This document shows positions 12,092-27,000 of a DNA stretch of 64,000 bases, piece after piece. A program made the translations under genes and the position numbers. The DNA comes from Paragonimus westermani. Taxonomy: Eukaryota > Platyhelminthes > Trematoda > Plagiorchiida > Troglotrematidae. The stretch spans positions 60,092 through 124,091 of the forward strand of contig QNGE01001329.1 of the NCBI GenBank assembly GCA_008508345.1, written 5' to 3'. The notes beneath the pieces were generated by a model. That model had not been told where the DNA came from and ran no database searches. It saw nothing but the letters and a program-made list of their open reading frames with translations. Every line of letters begins with the position of its first letter. Position 1 is the first letter of the stretch.

Positions 12092-15000
12092 CTGAACAAG
12101 AAGCATAAATTGAATAGTGAGAATCACTTACCAATATGTGTTAGTCAAACGTGTGCTTATTCGTAAGAACAAACTTCCGCAAGACTACAAATTTGCCACT
12201 AAAATGCTCAAAGTTATTATGAAGTCAATGCGCTGCTTTCATATTTTGCTCTGATTTTGACTTAGAACGTTCTTTTCCTTTTCGTAACAAGGTATAGGAA
12301 CATAAAGCACAGTTTTTGATGCAAGTGTGTACATGGAATACGAAATAAATACGAGGTGATGTAGTGCAACTGACGTTCATGTTGTCAGGCAAAACTTAAT
12401 GATTTTGCAGTTTGGCTATACGGCTAAATCAGTGGTTTGCATTTGGGAATTGATGCTCATTGTGGCAAATTCTGTTATGGCGTGGATCAGTATGGTTTAC
12501 CGCTCACAAAGTGTTATTACAACTTCCACCGTAATACACGTAATGAAGCTTCCATAGCAAATAAAAGAAATTATACTACTGACCTAGCAGATCGTGGCAA
12601 GCAGTTAAATGTAGAGCGCAGACAAACTAAACACAACTGAAGCAGATGTCAACAGAGTGTTGTCGAATACCGAATCCTTGTGTGCAGTGACATCACCCGG
12701 AAAGACGGAATCGAGTTGAAGGCTTTTTCCGTGCTACTCTGAATACAACCGCAATTGTTCACAAGCTAAAATAGACAATGAGGCTTGTGGAATCATAACA
12801 ATCACTTGATCACATGCTATACACAAGTTTCGCTCTCATCAGAAGTTGTCAGTAGTGCATATTCTTGACACGGCCGAGGTTTGAACCCCAACCAGGCTTT
12901 TATGAGGCAATCGTCGAGGGCCACTTTTCGAAAGAGGCTAGCTGGAAAGTCTATCTGAATGCGAAGGCTGCGATTACATGTGAGTGATGTTCAACTGAAA
13001 AATTAACCAAATCTCCGAATANAGGCTAGCTGGAAAGTCTATCTGAATGCGAAGGCTGCGATTACATGTGAGTGATGTTCAACTGAAAAATTAACCAAAT
13101 CTCCGAATACTCATCAACAACTGTGATTTGAAAAAAAAACTAGCGGAAAAAAGCGTGCAACCACTTGCATGTGACATTCAAAGCTGATTTAGCGGTACGG
13201 AATCGATTGACAAGTTCGATTCAGAATGCTAAAGGTTGGCTTTATGAGTTCACTGCGTTCATTTTTGTATTGTGTCATGGTTACTACTTTTACTCATGTT
13301 TCAGTAACGGGGAAAAATGTGAAATAGGGTTTGTAAACCCAGAAAGAATGAAATTTAGAGCTGAAGTAACTGAAAATAAGAGTATTTCACAGTTGATGCT
13401 CTAACAGTGTGAATCTTACACACTACTGTATCTGACATAATTTGTAAGTCACGTTGCGCTTTCGAGGAAAATCGAATGAGTAAGAGTGTTGCGCAACGTA
13501 CAACTTTGTTTATGGGTAGTACAGAGCTTACATTTGGTAACAAAAGGGTAGGTCTCAACACCAGGAAGACTAGGGACCAGAAGCGACTATTAGAACAGTG
13601 TGTACACACTATCGGGGACGTGTCACCAAAGGTAATGACAATGTAATATTGCCCAATATATGTCGATAAACATCGGCTATGTGTTTACATACAAGTTGTA
13701 CAGAATTTTACGCAATAAACAGCTCTGCAAGCCAAGCATCGTTAGTGGTCGCATTAATAACAGTAAACATTTCGGTTGGGCTGTACGATATAAATTAGTG
13801 GTCGAATTCGGGTATTCAAGTGCAATCAAAACGAAATTCCATACAGAAAGTTTCATTATATCAAGTGGTGAAGCTTATCAAAAAACCGTATGCCATTATC
13901 TAGTTACATATCTTTAACTACGTTGGTTCTAAAAGGCACAGTTGAGACAGTTTTTCCTATGAGAGATTTTCACTCTGCACATCATTTTCTCATGGGAACA
14001 GGTAGCTCTGTGGTAACCGAATGTTTTCCTGCCGTCATGGACGGGAGGTAAACTTCAACTCTGCAGATATTTCAACTGCTGAGTATAACAGACGATGCAT
14101 ATTCAAAAAGAATGATATCGTGGTCGATGGAAACTCACAGACACTAGCGTCGCAAGAAATAACGTGCATACACTTCGTTTGTTACGGTCTAATGGATTCA
14201 GTAGTCAAAAAATGAGGCTGCCAAACTGGAATAAGGTTTGATAGATGCGAGGACGGGTAAACAAAAAAGCATTCAGAAAATTGCAGTGTGAGTTAACAGT
14301 GAACGCACCCGGAAACTGAAAGCTGAAAGGCGCAATATGAACTCAACGGTGAACACTGCCGTAAAGAAGTAATTGAAGGAATCCAGTATTTTTCCCAATT
14401 CTTTCTTCTGTCCGTCATACTGTGGAAGAAGAAATTTAGGTCAAAATGATGAATACGTCGAATACAATGAGGTTATTTTCATTGACTGTAGAAACACCGT
14501 GACAACAACGGCGTTTGTTTGAGGAGTTTTTAACAACACAATCTGTGATTGCCGTGTCAGTCACTTACTGTTGAAAACAACGTTGCAAAGGTGCACTTGT
14601 AAACGGTACACATGATGAATAACACGAACTAACGTAAAAATAGATGAATTTACGTTCACAAACACAAACATGGGAGAACATACCATTTCAAATCATGAAG
14701 ATGAGCTGGCTAACTGCCTATTCTGTTTTCACGACGGCTGATGGGACCACTCAGCAAACGGAACCTCCATAGAACCCAGTGGTTGATATAGTACGGTTGC
14801 TTACGTCATAGAAATTCTTGATAATGCTAACTGAGTGACCTACATACAGATGTTGCGCAACAGGTAAAAACCGATGGAACTTACATGTAAAATGCATCGA
14901 CATCTTTTTGCTGGGCCACTCAACTAAACACACCTGTTTGACTCCCAGTTATGTAAACATGAAGCTCCCCGGTAGTACTCTCTCCTGGCAACATGTTAAG

Positions 15001-18000
15001 TGGCGAAGAAAAATTAGTACTACTGAAGTAAAAAAAGCCTCGGAATGATCTTAACGCTCCACATTGTTGGTCAGAAATGTACTCGATTCTTTTTGAGTCT
15101 TCTAAATATAAAGTGATACATACTAGCCAGTTTTCGTACAATCCGTATTTGTGAGAAAAAAGACTAGTCCTATCATCCACAAGCGGGATCTAGAAAAAGT
15201 TGCCTCAGAAAACTTTAGTCTGCTTCCTGACTGCGTCTCTATGATGAAAAATGTCAACTCAAAAATTGTGACTCCAATCGTTCGAGTGTGTTCCAGCTGG
15301 AGAACTTCCCTTGTTTCCCAGCTCACCCGTATGCTCTTACTCTGAATCAAGTGGGTGAGCTAGTCAACCACATATTGTGGGGGAATATCTAACTGCTTGA
15401 ATGGATATATCATAGAGTTAGTCAGGGTGTTATGGCGCCTTGTTAACTTACGTGTGTGAAGAGATTGCTGGAAACAGGCTTAATTCTCCCGGTTTTATAG
15501 GTGCACGGGCGGATCTTATTTCATTAGAGAATGTCACATCAGCCGTCGCTTCCCCACAGTTAAATTATTACAATACTCACGAATACCTATCTTCGAGGTC
15601 AGCTGCATAATTTGTAACGGTTGATGGGTCCCTGTAACACGCAACTTTGTGCTATTGCTAAAGTGTGTTCCCTCTAGACCACTGTGCATGAATCTGTCAT
15701 GAAACCCATGTTAAAAGACGACTTCAAGAGAAAACCTGGTGCGCGCCTTCTTGGTGCTATTTCTGCTCTCCAGACACCGTTTCTGTCGGCAATGAGTGCT
15801 GAGGATGGATTTCCAGGCCTAAGGGGCTTGTCGACAGGAGTGTTTCGGTAGAGCTCAAATATCACGAACTGATTGCGGTTAAATAATTGTTTGAACTGAA
15901 GCTGCGTTCCAGAGTACAAGAAACACGTCACCAGTACTAAGTTAACATTGTACATTTCAGAACAGCAATTTTTACTCCGGTAACCAGGTTAAACGTTTGG
16001 CACTATTCAACTTTGGTGACAGAAAAGCCTGCTGTGGTAATTATCACCACAACTGTCTCTAACAGTCCGTTCAAGCGTCAACGAAATTCGATTAACCCAG
16101 TATGGGAATTTTCTAGACAGACATAGCAGTTGCTTTCAAACGACAAAGGTATGGTTATGCAGAATAGTATCAGGGATATATCCGTTCAACAGCTGTGAAC
16201 AAGTACGAGTAGTATTCACTCTCTAAAACTCGAAGCCTTCAACTCTGCATCAGTTGAAGTTCTATGATCTTGTAAATGCATACGGAGGTCGGTACATGCG
16301 CACTGATGAAGAACCTAGTACGTGCGATCCCAAATTGCTATCCCAGAGGTTTTGTAAAATGAGGGTAGTTGTTGAATATGCAGGCTTCTGATGTACCAAC
16401 CGGGCAAGTTGACTTAGTCGGAGGAGAAAATGTTAAACTTCATCAATCCAATTCCGAGTTTAATGCACTGACATCATACACCTCATTTGTGGTGTAATTT
16501 TTTTCTATACGAACTGACAGTATTGTTTGTATACTACGTGCTCCAACGCATTTTTCGCTTGAAGTTTTCAGCCCCCCTGGTTCTGTTGTAAAGAGGGTAA
16601 AAGCCTTATTACGGAAAATGTGTTCTCCCTCTTGCGCTATACTTGACGATAGACTCAACACTATTCAGATACATACTTAGGTGTATCTCTGAAGTGCATC
16701 TTGGAATGTTACTAGCTATGACTTCCTCAGATCCAGACACGAACAAACGGAATCTCACATTCAGAGTAACAGGAATTGCACAGCCCAAGAAGAGGCTTGT
16801 GGTACAAGCTGCTCGAAGTGGATATGGTTGTTAGAAATTCTCACTATTCCTCAGAGTAAGCATGTATTGTTTCAATAGTTCAAAACAGTTAACTGGAAAT
16901 CTTGTTCGTTGAAGGCTAGGAAAAAAAATGGAATATTATCAGCTAATTCAGGTTCACACCTCAGGTTACAAATTGTAATCACCCTCTTTTGAGCAGGAGA
17001 ATGAAAATGTGAAGTTGAAATTAAGCTGCTATCCTGTTACTCCAATTACTAAGTATTCAACAACTCGATGTTTTACGAGACCTTTTGGTAGTTTTAAAAC
17101 GTGTTCAGGAATTAGATGCAGTCACACCGATCAGTATTTCATATAAATCTGTTCCTGACAGCAACTGTTCATTGCGGTGACGCAAGCTGGACAGCTTATT
17201 GTTCTTATTGGATATAACTACACTGATGATAACCCACAAAAATGCATAGATCTCACTTTAGACAAACGAAGATTTCTTCTAGGAACACTTTTAGGCCTTA
17301 GCACCGCTACTGTGAAAGTTGCAATAAAGCTCTTTCACGTTTTGAAAGTTGATCAATGTCATTGACATTCATTTCAAACACTCACTTTGAGCGATGCTGT
17401 GATGATAAGACATGCACAATGACCTTGTCGCTTCATCAGGTTGGTTATGATCGTGGATAACTGTGTTCGGATTCATGTGTGCTGTTAGTTTCATTCTTAG
17501 AAGGACTTTTCAAAGTATCCTTCTTCCGAGCCCGCTGTTTGCTTGTTTTCGTTACGTGTGTAATAGAGTTGAGATCAAGAGCAGCCAAATGTTTTTTATA
17601 TAAATTGCCTACATTACGCAGCGGGTTAGTTAAACTGTGACAGCCAATATCCACATGGCATCGCAAATAATCCTGATCGCAACGCTACTTCCTGCTTACC
17701 TGTTCTGTATGCGTACCGCTAAATGTCTTTTACAAAAGACTTCAAACCAACTCGGTACTAAATTTTTTAGTCGGGTAATTCAGTGTAAACTGCAGAGACT
17801 ACCAGCTTTTTGACAACTTTCACTGGATACTATGAGAAACGAGATCATTTTATTAGAACTCTTTCAATAATTTTTAAATTGCTCAAAAGTTTCACACCTT
17901 TTAATTAACTCGTCTGAAATGCATCTGTGCTATCCTTAACCCACTGTGTGCTTTTCCACCATTCTTCCGTTTGTTACCGTCGCCCCCAGACTGAAGCAGA

Positions 18001-21000
18001 ACTAAACACGCCTTACATTTCGTAAATTGCCGAAAATGTACGGTGCATTCTGAAATCCTTGTACTTTTTTTGTTTAGACATCAATGTCTTCCACAAGCCG
18101 ATTATTTTTTTATATGTTAAAACGTTCACAGCGTTCAGTGGACAACCGCTACACACACCACTCTTGTGCACTGAAACTCCACACGATGTGATTGTGGATC
18201 ATTCGGTAAATTTTCTAAAAGGCTTAGCAGGCTGTCATAGAATTTTCACGAAATAAAAAGCGGACCAAAGAGTCAAAAAAATGGTATCGGTTGTCTTGAC
18301 AACTGCATGTGAGATGTACGCATGCTTCTGTCTAAAAAGTATGAGTTATCTGAATGTAAGCTGAGATGATGTTCACAAACATTAGACAAATTTACATGAA
18401 AATCCTTAAGCGAAACGTACAACGAGAAACGAGGAAAACTGATTGTTTTACTCACCTTCAATGTTAACGCAACAGTATTAATGAAAATACAAATGAAGAT
18501 GAAGATTTCAAATTTCTTTGACACCACAACCGACCAGATTTTGTACTGAAAATGGCCTTTGGGAATGTAACGTCGACGTGGTCTGGACTTGAGTGCATAC
18601 TCGATACATTTTCTCTATAATTCAATAAGAACAGATTTGTCGTCACTTTTTGTAAGTACCAGGTTTCTACGAGCAGAAACCTGTCGGTTACAAGCCTGAT
18701 AGTAGCAAGCTGCCTTACCCATGAAATTATAGCGTTCTTCTGAGAACGAGAACAATATCAAAACACACACTCTCTCTTGTATAGCCAAAAAACTTCGAAT
18801 AATGTAATCCATAATCAGCTTTTCTACCTGATTCTTGTCCAGTTCACAATTCTTGTATTCCGATTCACCCTCACGTTGAAATGTGACGATGACGAACCCA
18901 ATGAAAATATTGATCATGAAAAACGGAATCACAATGATGTAGGTGATGTAGAACACAGCGACCACCGGACGGTAGTTTGTGATCGGTCCGTGATCCTCTT
19001 CGTTCGAGTCAATGGAAGTAGACAGCAGACTGTGAGAACAAACAAGAAAAAAATATGCCAACCGTTTGGAAGTGGTGAAGCAGTTAGTGTTTGCCTGAAA
19101 TGAGCAGATTTCACAGTGAACAAGTTCTGTCAAGACTACATCCTGCCTATTATATAGCCAAGTTTCAATGAATTACCTGTTGGGTGTGTGCTCGTGTCTA
19201 GCAAAAGATAATGTACTGACAACTGGCTCAGTATGCGGAGGATTTCGTGGGTGAGAATGGGACCATCGTGGAGTGTCGACAAATCGCCAAAAATTGATCT
19301 ATATTTTGCCGGTCTCTCTGGATAGGGTAAGCCACTGAACGCTTTCAACAGGTATTAAATCTCATAATGAAGGCGATAGGTCTACACAACCTCTTCTAGA
19401 TGTGGATGGATTGTGAAAAAAGATTGCACGAATTATTTTCGAGAGATCTGATAGCATCTATGTAGCCATTACATTAGCTGAATAATTTATAGATGAACAC
19501 AAAGTTTTTGCTAGTGTGGCTTATGAGTTTTGTTTCTATACGAATAACAGCGGTTTTTGTTGTCAATACAGGTCTGATACAGTGGGTGCGCTGCTGCTCA
19601 GGTTCTGTCATTCTACTTGTTCTTTAGGGATGTAGATCGGGGCATTTCAGTTCATTTTGTGGAAACAATATGAAGCAGGTCAGTGATTAGGTTCAATGAA
19701 CCGCGTTGGGGACCTGTAGATCTAATTTGGTGGTGTTGTGGGACAATTGCGCTAGATAACAACTAGGAATAATGATTTGGACTGGAAATTTGTACGATAG
19801 CGATATTTGTTAACTTCTACCGTCTTCTAAACTAACCAATCTCCTTTAGGAGGTTTAACATTTAAGAAACACAGCTTGAGAAATGCCAATTGGCATATAA
19901 ATTGATTCAAGGTGAACGCACACATAGTGGTAGAATGAATTTATTAGACGTAAGCAAAACAAAAATGAAAGGCGACTTATGGAGATACAACTGTCTGCGG
20001 ATGAACTGAGCAGTGAAAATCACGACAATTATGATGGCTGTTCGAATGTGTCAATTTCAGACCCTCCCAACATGTTATTACTTTGAGACTTGCTTGCCGA
20101 AACGGATCTTTAATAGCCCATCAAAATTCCGGAACAGCGCTCACATACGACAATTGTGAATTACATAGGAAGTAACAGAATGCTCTTGATTAGCGTTCGG
20201 GAGAAGACACTGTGAAAGTGACAGTGCCCACGAACAACATAAACAAATGAGCAACGTAGCGTGCAAAAAACACGATAGCCTCCGTAAGTTGTTTCAATTG
20301 ATTGGCAGATGGACTACCCGTTAACGAGACTTCCAAAGGAACCGATTTTTTGGTAGCAAAATGTGTACCAATAGTTCTCCGTTTGTCAATTAATTCGTCA
20401 AAATAAGCCTTTTAATATTTTCAATTAACGTAAAAAATAGCACCGCCGATTTTAAGGCAATCCTTTCGGCAATAATTCGCGACACCCATTAAGCAGGCTG
20501 TTTACAACCACGTTTGATCTGCATGCGACAGAAATTTTGGATACGAATGTACTGACTAGTCGGCGTGAGTTTCCTATCGATGAACAGCAAACATTCATTT
20601 CCTCGTTGTGTCAGATAAAACTTTAGAGAGAGTCAGTTCAATTACTTCATATCAATTCGGTATACTTCAGTAAACACTCGATTTGCACTGATTTTACTCT
20701 TGGCTACAGTAAGAATGTTGTCCACATAGCGTCAACAAAAGACCGGTTTCGACCATGGCCCTTGGATGGTGATTACACGTTTATAATAAACAGTCTGTCA
20801 ACGTAAGTTCACCAACGGACTATTCAAAACGGCTCGGATGATTTAACGCTCAAACAAATTTTTAAAAATGAGCTGGGTAGTTTGTGTTCACCTCTAGTAA
20901 TTTGGCAGATAGATAGATTTGTAACATTACATGTTCCAACAACTGTAATCAAAAGACCATCATTCCTGATTGTTGAGAAATTCATGTCCAACCATGCAAC

Positions 21001-24000
21001 GAGATATTCAAAATGACAGTAATAACAAAAAGTTTGATTATTCCTGTCTCATTATTCCCTGTTAAGGGAGCGAGTTGATACCATAGAAAAATTTCAATGC
21101 ATACTTTCTTACTGATGGTACATACACATTAAGCCGAGCGATTTAACACATTCACCTCTGGTACTTAACATCAAACAGTGAGTTTCTGAGACAAGTCGAC
21201 CAGTTAAGACTACAATGTACTCACTGCAATTAACGCGGGTGTTGATTTTCTAGTTTTCCTCAAGTACAAGATAAATTGTCAATTAAGTAGGTGTAAGCAG
21301 CTATGGGCTACCAAGGTCATAAGAAAAACCTTTACACAACAAAACGACTCAGTGATGAGCAGGGCCTATCGACCAGTGTCCAAAGAGCTGCTACCCTTTT
21401 GCAATCTCGATTATGAAGACTTGGCGATTTATCGGTAGTATGAATGTCTTTATAGACTACGTCCTCCAAATTTAGTCAGTGTACCTTCACACGATCTTAA
21501 GAAGAATGATAGTCAGATAGTCAGCCTAACATGTTCACGGAAGTCCGGTCTGGCAAAGCTATCCACCTTGTTCGATTAAAGTTGGCCACACAACTTGTGA
21601 ACAAAAGGAGTTGGCACTGCCGAGCACTTACGTTGGCCAACCTTCAAAAGTGGACACAGCAAACAGAGTGAGCAGCGCGTTTGGAACATTGTCAAAGTTG
21701 TAATCGCTGTTGTTCCACTCCCGTTTGGTTATGACTGGCTTGTCCAAGTTCATATCCTCGTATTCAATGAAGCTGCCTCTATTAAAAGAAACAAATGAAC
21801 TAGTCAAGAGAAGCAAAACGGTCGAATCGTGTAACCTATTCAGAGAAAGGACTGCTAGTTTAGAAGACTACGTTAGCTCACGCAAACATGCACGTACAAA
21901 CTCATGATGGGACGGGACATTAACGCTGCCAACAGAATATTGCAGCGGTAGGCCATTTGGTATCACCGAGTCAAAAAAGGCTAACCGAGTTGCAACATAA
22001 CACTTCATTATTTCCAATGTATATTCCTCACTGACAGGATCTCGAATAAGACAGAAATAACAATGTGTTTGAACTTACTTGCATTCCGCCTCTGTATTCT
22101 TCGATATATCTGTGCATCTGAAAAATTTCCCCTTGAACAACTGAACTCCAATAACTCCAAACATAAATTCCAAAAGAAAGGTGACCAGGACAATGTTACC
22201 GATACTTTTGATTGCAATCACCATGCACTGGACCACATGCTGCAGGGGGATATGTGGGAAGACGAAATCTTTGTACAGTTAGTTACATAACCAACTAAGA
22301 ACGTTTCCCTGCTGTCAAAATGATTTAGTAAATAGTTGTAACCAGACTCGTATGACGTAGAAATAGTTGGCATTAATAATCCTCGTTGGGTGCACAATAA
22401 GAGAATCTCAGTTCAACGAGACAGTTACAAAAATATTGGACGTAATGCTTCAGGTCTGAATCGTTAAATAGGTAGTCTATTTACCACAGTGCAACATCTT
22501 TGGGTGAGTGAATCATTGCATGAACAAAACATCTTACATTATGGAAAGTGTGCGGGTAAAACGTTTTGCGAATCAACAACGATAACATCAGTACACGCCA
22601 TCGATACTGAGCGATGATAAATTGATGAAGAAAGTGATTTCTGGGGGTAAAACACGTGGGAGGAATGGGGACACACCCAACGATATCATCTGCTCTGACC
22701 TGAACTATCTGGTAGATCCAATTATATCGCGGCCTGGTAGTAAACGAGAGAAATTAGGGACTAGTTTATTATCAACTTCGAATTTATCTCCCTTGTAAAG
22801 TCGCTTTGTTTTATTGATCATGCAAATTACACAGACGAATCAGCGGTATTCATTTCGCAGAACCCGGTTGGCTACCACTTGCTCTAACAATCATATCGAC
22901 AGACTGTACAAACCAGACGAGCCTGAAAGTAGAATGCAATTGACAGTAGCTCCGATATTTCATTTTGGTTTGCAAAGTACCAAATTTTCCTTTTGCAATC
23001 CACTTTAGAATATCGTAGAGAAATATCGTGTGATTAATGTGGTGCGCAACCGGCTGACGCTCTGCATGATCACTCATACCTATACATCCGTAAAGACTAG
23101 CCACCTGAACTTGACTCATTATCTTTCCGTACCTTCTGATTCCTAATTTCAGGGATTCTTGCCGTAGATTCCGCCCAGCATGTGTGACTGAACTCAAACA
23201 TACGGCGGTCATGGTTTCGGACCTTAGAGTAACACTGCACCTACGGCCGTTTCTGTCAAGCTCTTCTGAAACGACATGCAAAACGATCCCTACAAAACGA
23301 TGCTACATTACTCCCTGAAATCCAAACGATATTGTCTTATAAAGTTACAGTCAACAGCCGGTTTCTTTCCAGCATAGTCAAATCAACATAAGAACGGCGG
23401 ATCAGTAATTCAACGGACAAGCAAGAATGAAATCTACCAAGTCGGTGCTTAGAGCGAGGATAAGTTCGCGTAGGTTCACGCTGCTAACCACATGTGGGCC
23501 GTGTTTACTAAACCAATGAAAAAATGTCAATCCAAAGCATTCTTAATTCACTGTGACTCCGGCAAAAACATCCAAGGTCAAGTGCGCAGAACAGGCACTA
23601 CTTAATGAATATTTTAACAATTGAATGCGTACCGCAATGACAGGCTTAAATAACTGTAATGCAATTTTTGGACTAAGGTGCATGCGTACGCATGCACTTG
23701 AGATACAGGTATATTTCTGGCAATCCTTTTCCCAAGGATAGAATTCTTTACAAAACAGATAGAAACAGATATTAGTATTTCTCCTGAGGCGTGCTTAACG
23801 CACGAGCAAAAGTAGTGTTGCTTATCAGAGGCACATTGATCACGATAAACAAGGTTTGGAACTGTCTGACAACCAGAAATAGTTTGGACGAATATTTCAC
23901 GCAATGACCATCCGAAAAACTCGAAAAACTCGACAAAACAGAATATTCGGTTCTTACAAGTAGCAAAATGAGATCAACTAAGTACAACCTGAGTCCGATG

Positions 24001-27000
24001 AACGAAACATCTAGACCCGCATTGCAAACGCGAAAATGCGCTGCGTGCTGCACCTATATACATGAGTACTAGCATCCCAAAATGTTTATACTGAAATGAA
24101 ATGTATGCATTTTTTGAAAAGATGACCAAAATGACAAAGAGCAGCCCAATTTCCGGGGTAGTGCGTAGGGATCATCGTGTTAAATTTGCCACCAGAATAT
24201 AAGAGACATCTGATATTGAGGTGTTTCGGCAGATAATGAGGAGAGAAAGCTGCATTCTTAATCTTAGCTTAAAACTACTGCTAATCATTTTTTTCACACG
24301 TTATTCAATAACGAATGCGAAGAGTATTATTCAAGTTGGTTTGGAGGCATTAATTTAATTAGCCACCACTACAGTCGTGATAATTCAACCGCGGTAATAT
24401 TACATTTATACACATGTACACTCTACTACATGCACATGATGCCACATGTAGAATCAGTCAGGATTCAAGGACAACTGCAAATCTCTTGATTCGGATCAGA
24501 GCAAGAGAGAATATTGAAGCTTTATACAGATAAAACTGGTTCCGTACAAGAAACCAGTAATGGTTAGCAAATTATACAACCTATAACCAAGTGAAATGTG
24601 AGCACAGAATTTAACTGCCAGCAAGTATCAGCCAACAATGAGGTAGCGTAAGCAATTCAATGAGGCTATGTAAAATACACAAGAGAAGAGAGTTCAAACG
24701 AGAGCTCGTAGAACCGAATCAGTGTGCTGCGTGCAACAACGTGAGAAATGTTTGGTCAGTATTAACTGCGAGCAACATATGGGAATATGTATGAAAGACC
24801 TACAGTACGATAGGTCGATCAATAGGATATAGTTACAGGAGCTGTTGGGATTGATTTTGTGCAGACCTTAGACGTGTTCGCGTAGGACGGTGGTAGCGCA
24901 CCGAGACCAGCAATGGTTTGAGCCTCTCGCTAGGCATTTTGCCATCGCATCTTCAATTTCGCTTGTACTAGGCCTATCGTGAACTTCATTGATTCTGGCC
25001 GAAATCAACACCACATAACGACCTGATTTAAACAGTCTAACTCATTTTGTGAGTCACTGCTGCTGTACTTGCGAACTCGGTGGGGTCGTAAAACGAAGTA
25101 CTTGAAAGAAATAGTTCCAAAATCAGTTTGCTTCAAGAACGTATGCGTGACTAGTGGGAACAACCGCAACCCGGTCACATGTTCTCGGAAATCTAAGAGG
25201 GAAAACATATAACTTGTGCAACGAAGAGATCCTGAGAAGTGAATCGTGTAGCAGATTTTAATGGCCACGGTATGGCAAAAACGAATTTATGAGCAACCTA
25301 GATGGGCAAGAAGAAAACACGCCACACAGGAGATGTGGTTCTTGTCGTCGGTTCAAATCAAGCAGATGCCAAGATTTTCCGCAACTGGGCTTTTTCTGAA
25401 CTAAAGTGAGCTTGAAAACAGACCCCCGAAAATTACGTACTACGCGGTAAACTGACCTTTAAGCCTTTGGCACGGTTAATAGCTCTCAGAGGACGAAGTA
25501 CACGGAGCACGCGAAGAATCTTCACCGCTGAAATCGTTTGGTTTCTTTGTTCGTGCAGGCACACATGAAATTAAGAATAAAACATTTCGCACTGAGCACG
25601 CCAATCGTTTGAAATGCAGTATATAAAGTAAACAAACGGAGGTTACTACTCACTAACTTGCGAGTTCTCTTCACTGTGCACCAGTATTACAATTTGGTCT
25701 GATTCAACGCAGAAAGCGTTTCTTTATCAGGAGATTTTTCCCAAAAATGATTTAGTGCTTGTCACTGAATAGGACATTCTGCGTGTTTAGGCCTTACAGC
25801 TCGATGTACTAATTGCATGAGCACAGCATGATAAATATCGGGAAACCCATGCAAAACCACCGAGGGAATTTGAAAAAGAAACTCATCGGGCAAAGTGGCG
25901 TTCCCGTGATCGACTGATTCCATGGAGTTATACTACTTCATGCAAGAAGAGACTGATCAGATCCGACATGAGGGGATGTATTTCACACAAATGGAAAAGT
26001 TGCAACACGGTGCTTTCGTACTAATCACACTCACCGTAACACAAAAGAGACCAGTGCGACGCAGACGACGATTAGATCCAGCAAATTGAAGGCACTGCGA
26101 CAAAATGCCCCCTCGTGCAGGATAAACCCGTAAGAAATCATCTGAAAGCAAACGTTCCATAACAGGTAGTCAGTATGCTACTCTGTGTACTGTGCGAAAC
26201 GTGTGGCGCCATAGTTTGCACATATCCATGCAACAAGCTACTCGGTATCAAAACTAGCGGGATCATTGGTTTCTTACGAATGTTACGTATCGAATGCAAG
26301 TTAACCCCAGCATGGTGTATGCAACTAACATTTATGTGATTGTTTCCGTAATAGCTTGTAATAATAGCTTGTAATAGCTTTGTGTGCGTACATGTTTACT
26401 TTTCCTGTAAAGTCAGTTGCGTTGAAGGTAGCACTGAACGTACGTGTTTACCTGTACATAGACGCCACCCATCTTAACGAATTCGTTTTGTTCACCGGAG
26501 AGCATTGAGGTTTAGACCTCTGGCCGAGGCTCAAGGTGTCAGACATCGCTTGCGACCTAGTCTTGCACGCATATAAATCTTATTCCCACTGTCTAAGATA
26601 TACCGGCAAGTATTAATTGTCTTTGTTACACAACAAACAAATAGTTACGTGACGACCTGCCACACCGAACAGGTTTTGTCGATGCCGCAACTACTGACAT
26701 AAGGTGTGAGGTGCACGGATAATGATAAGGTGTAAGAATCGAAGTCATCTGCCAAGCAGTAGACCACTGTAGACCGGGTTCGTCTCCGGGGCTGAGGATC
26801 TCGTGACTCCCAGAGTCCGTGGCTGGAGACTTTAGATGAGATCGCGGCTAATCGAGCTCAGTGACGTGAACGTTGCCGTTGTTTGGCCGAGTTTTTTGTG
26901 ATGTGAGTGCTCCTAATGACGCGGGGCGGTGAAAGGTACAAGGACGCTATCTTGCTGATGACGCCTTACTTCCAATTACAGCTCGCTTGTTTGTTGGCAA

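Noticed and set aside
15452..15467. 16-nt segment with a good acceptor (cctgtttccag) and donor (GTAAGT) in intron 25
   Set aside because: Exons 25 and 26 already join in phase 0; adding 16 nt would shift the frame.
22850..23281. 143-codon minus-strand ORF in intron 21
   Set aside because: No domain, no splice or codon evidence, and no similarity to any family I recognise.
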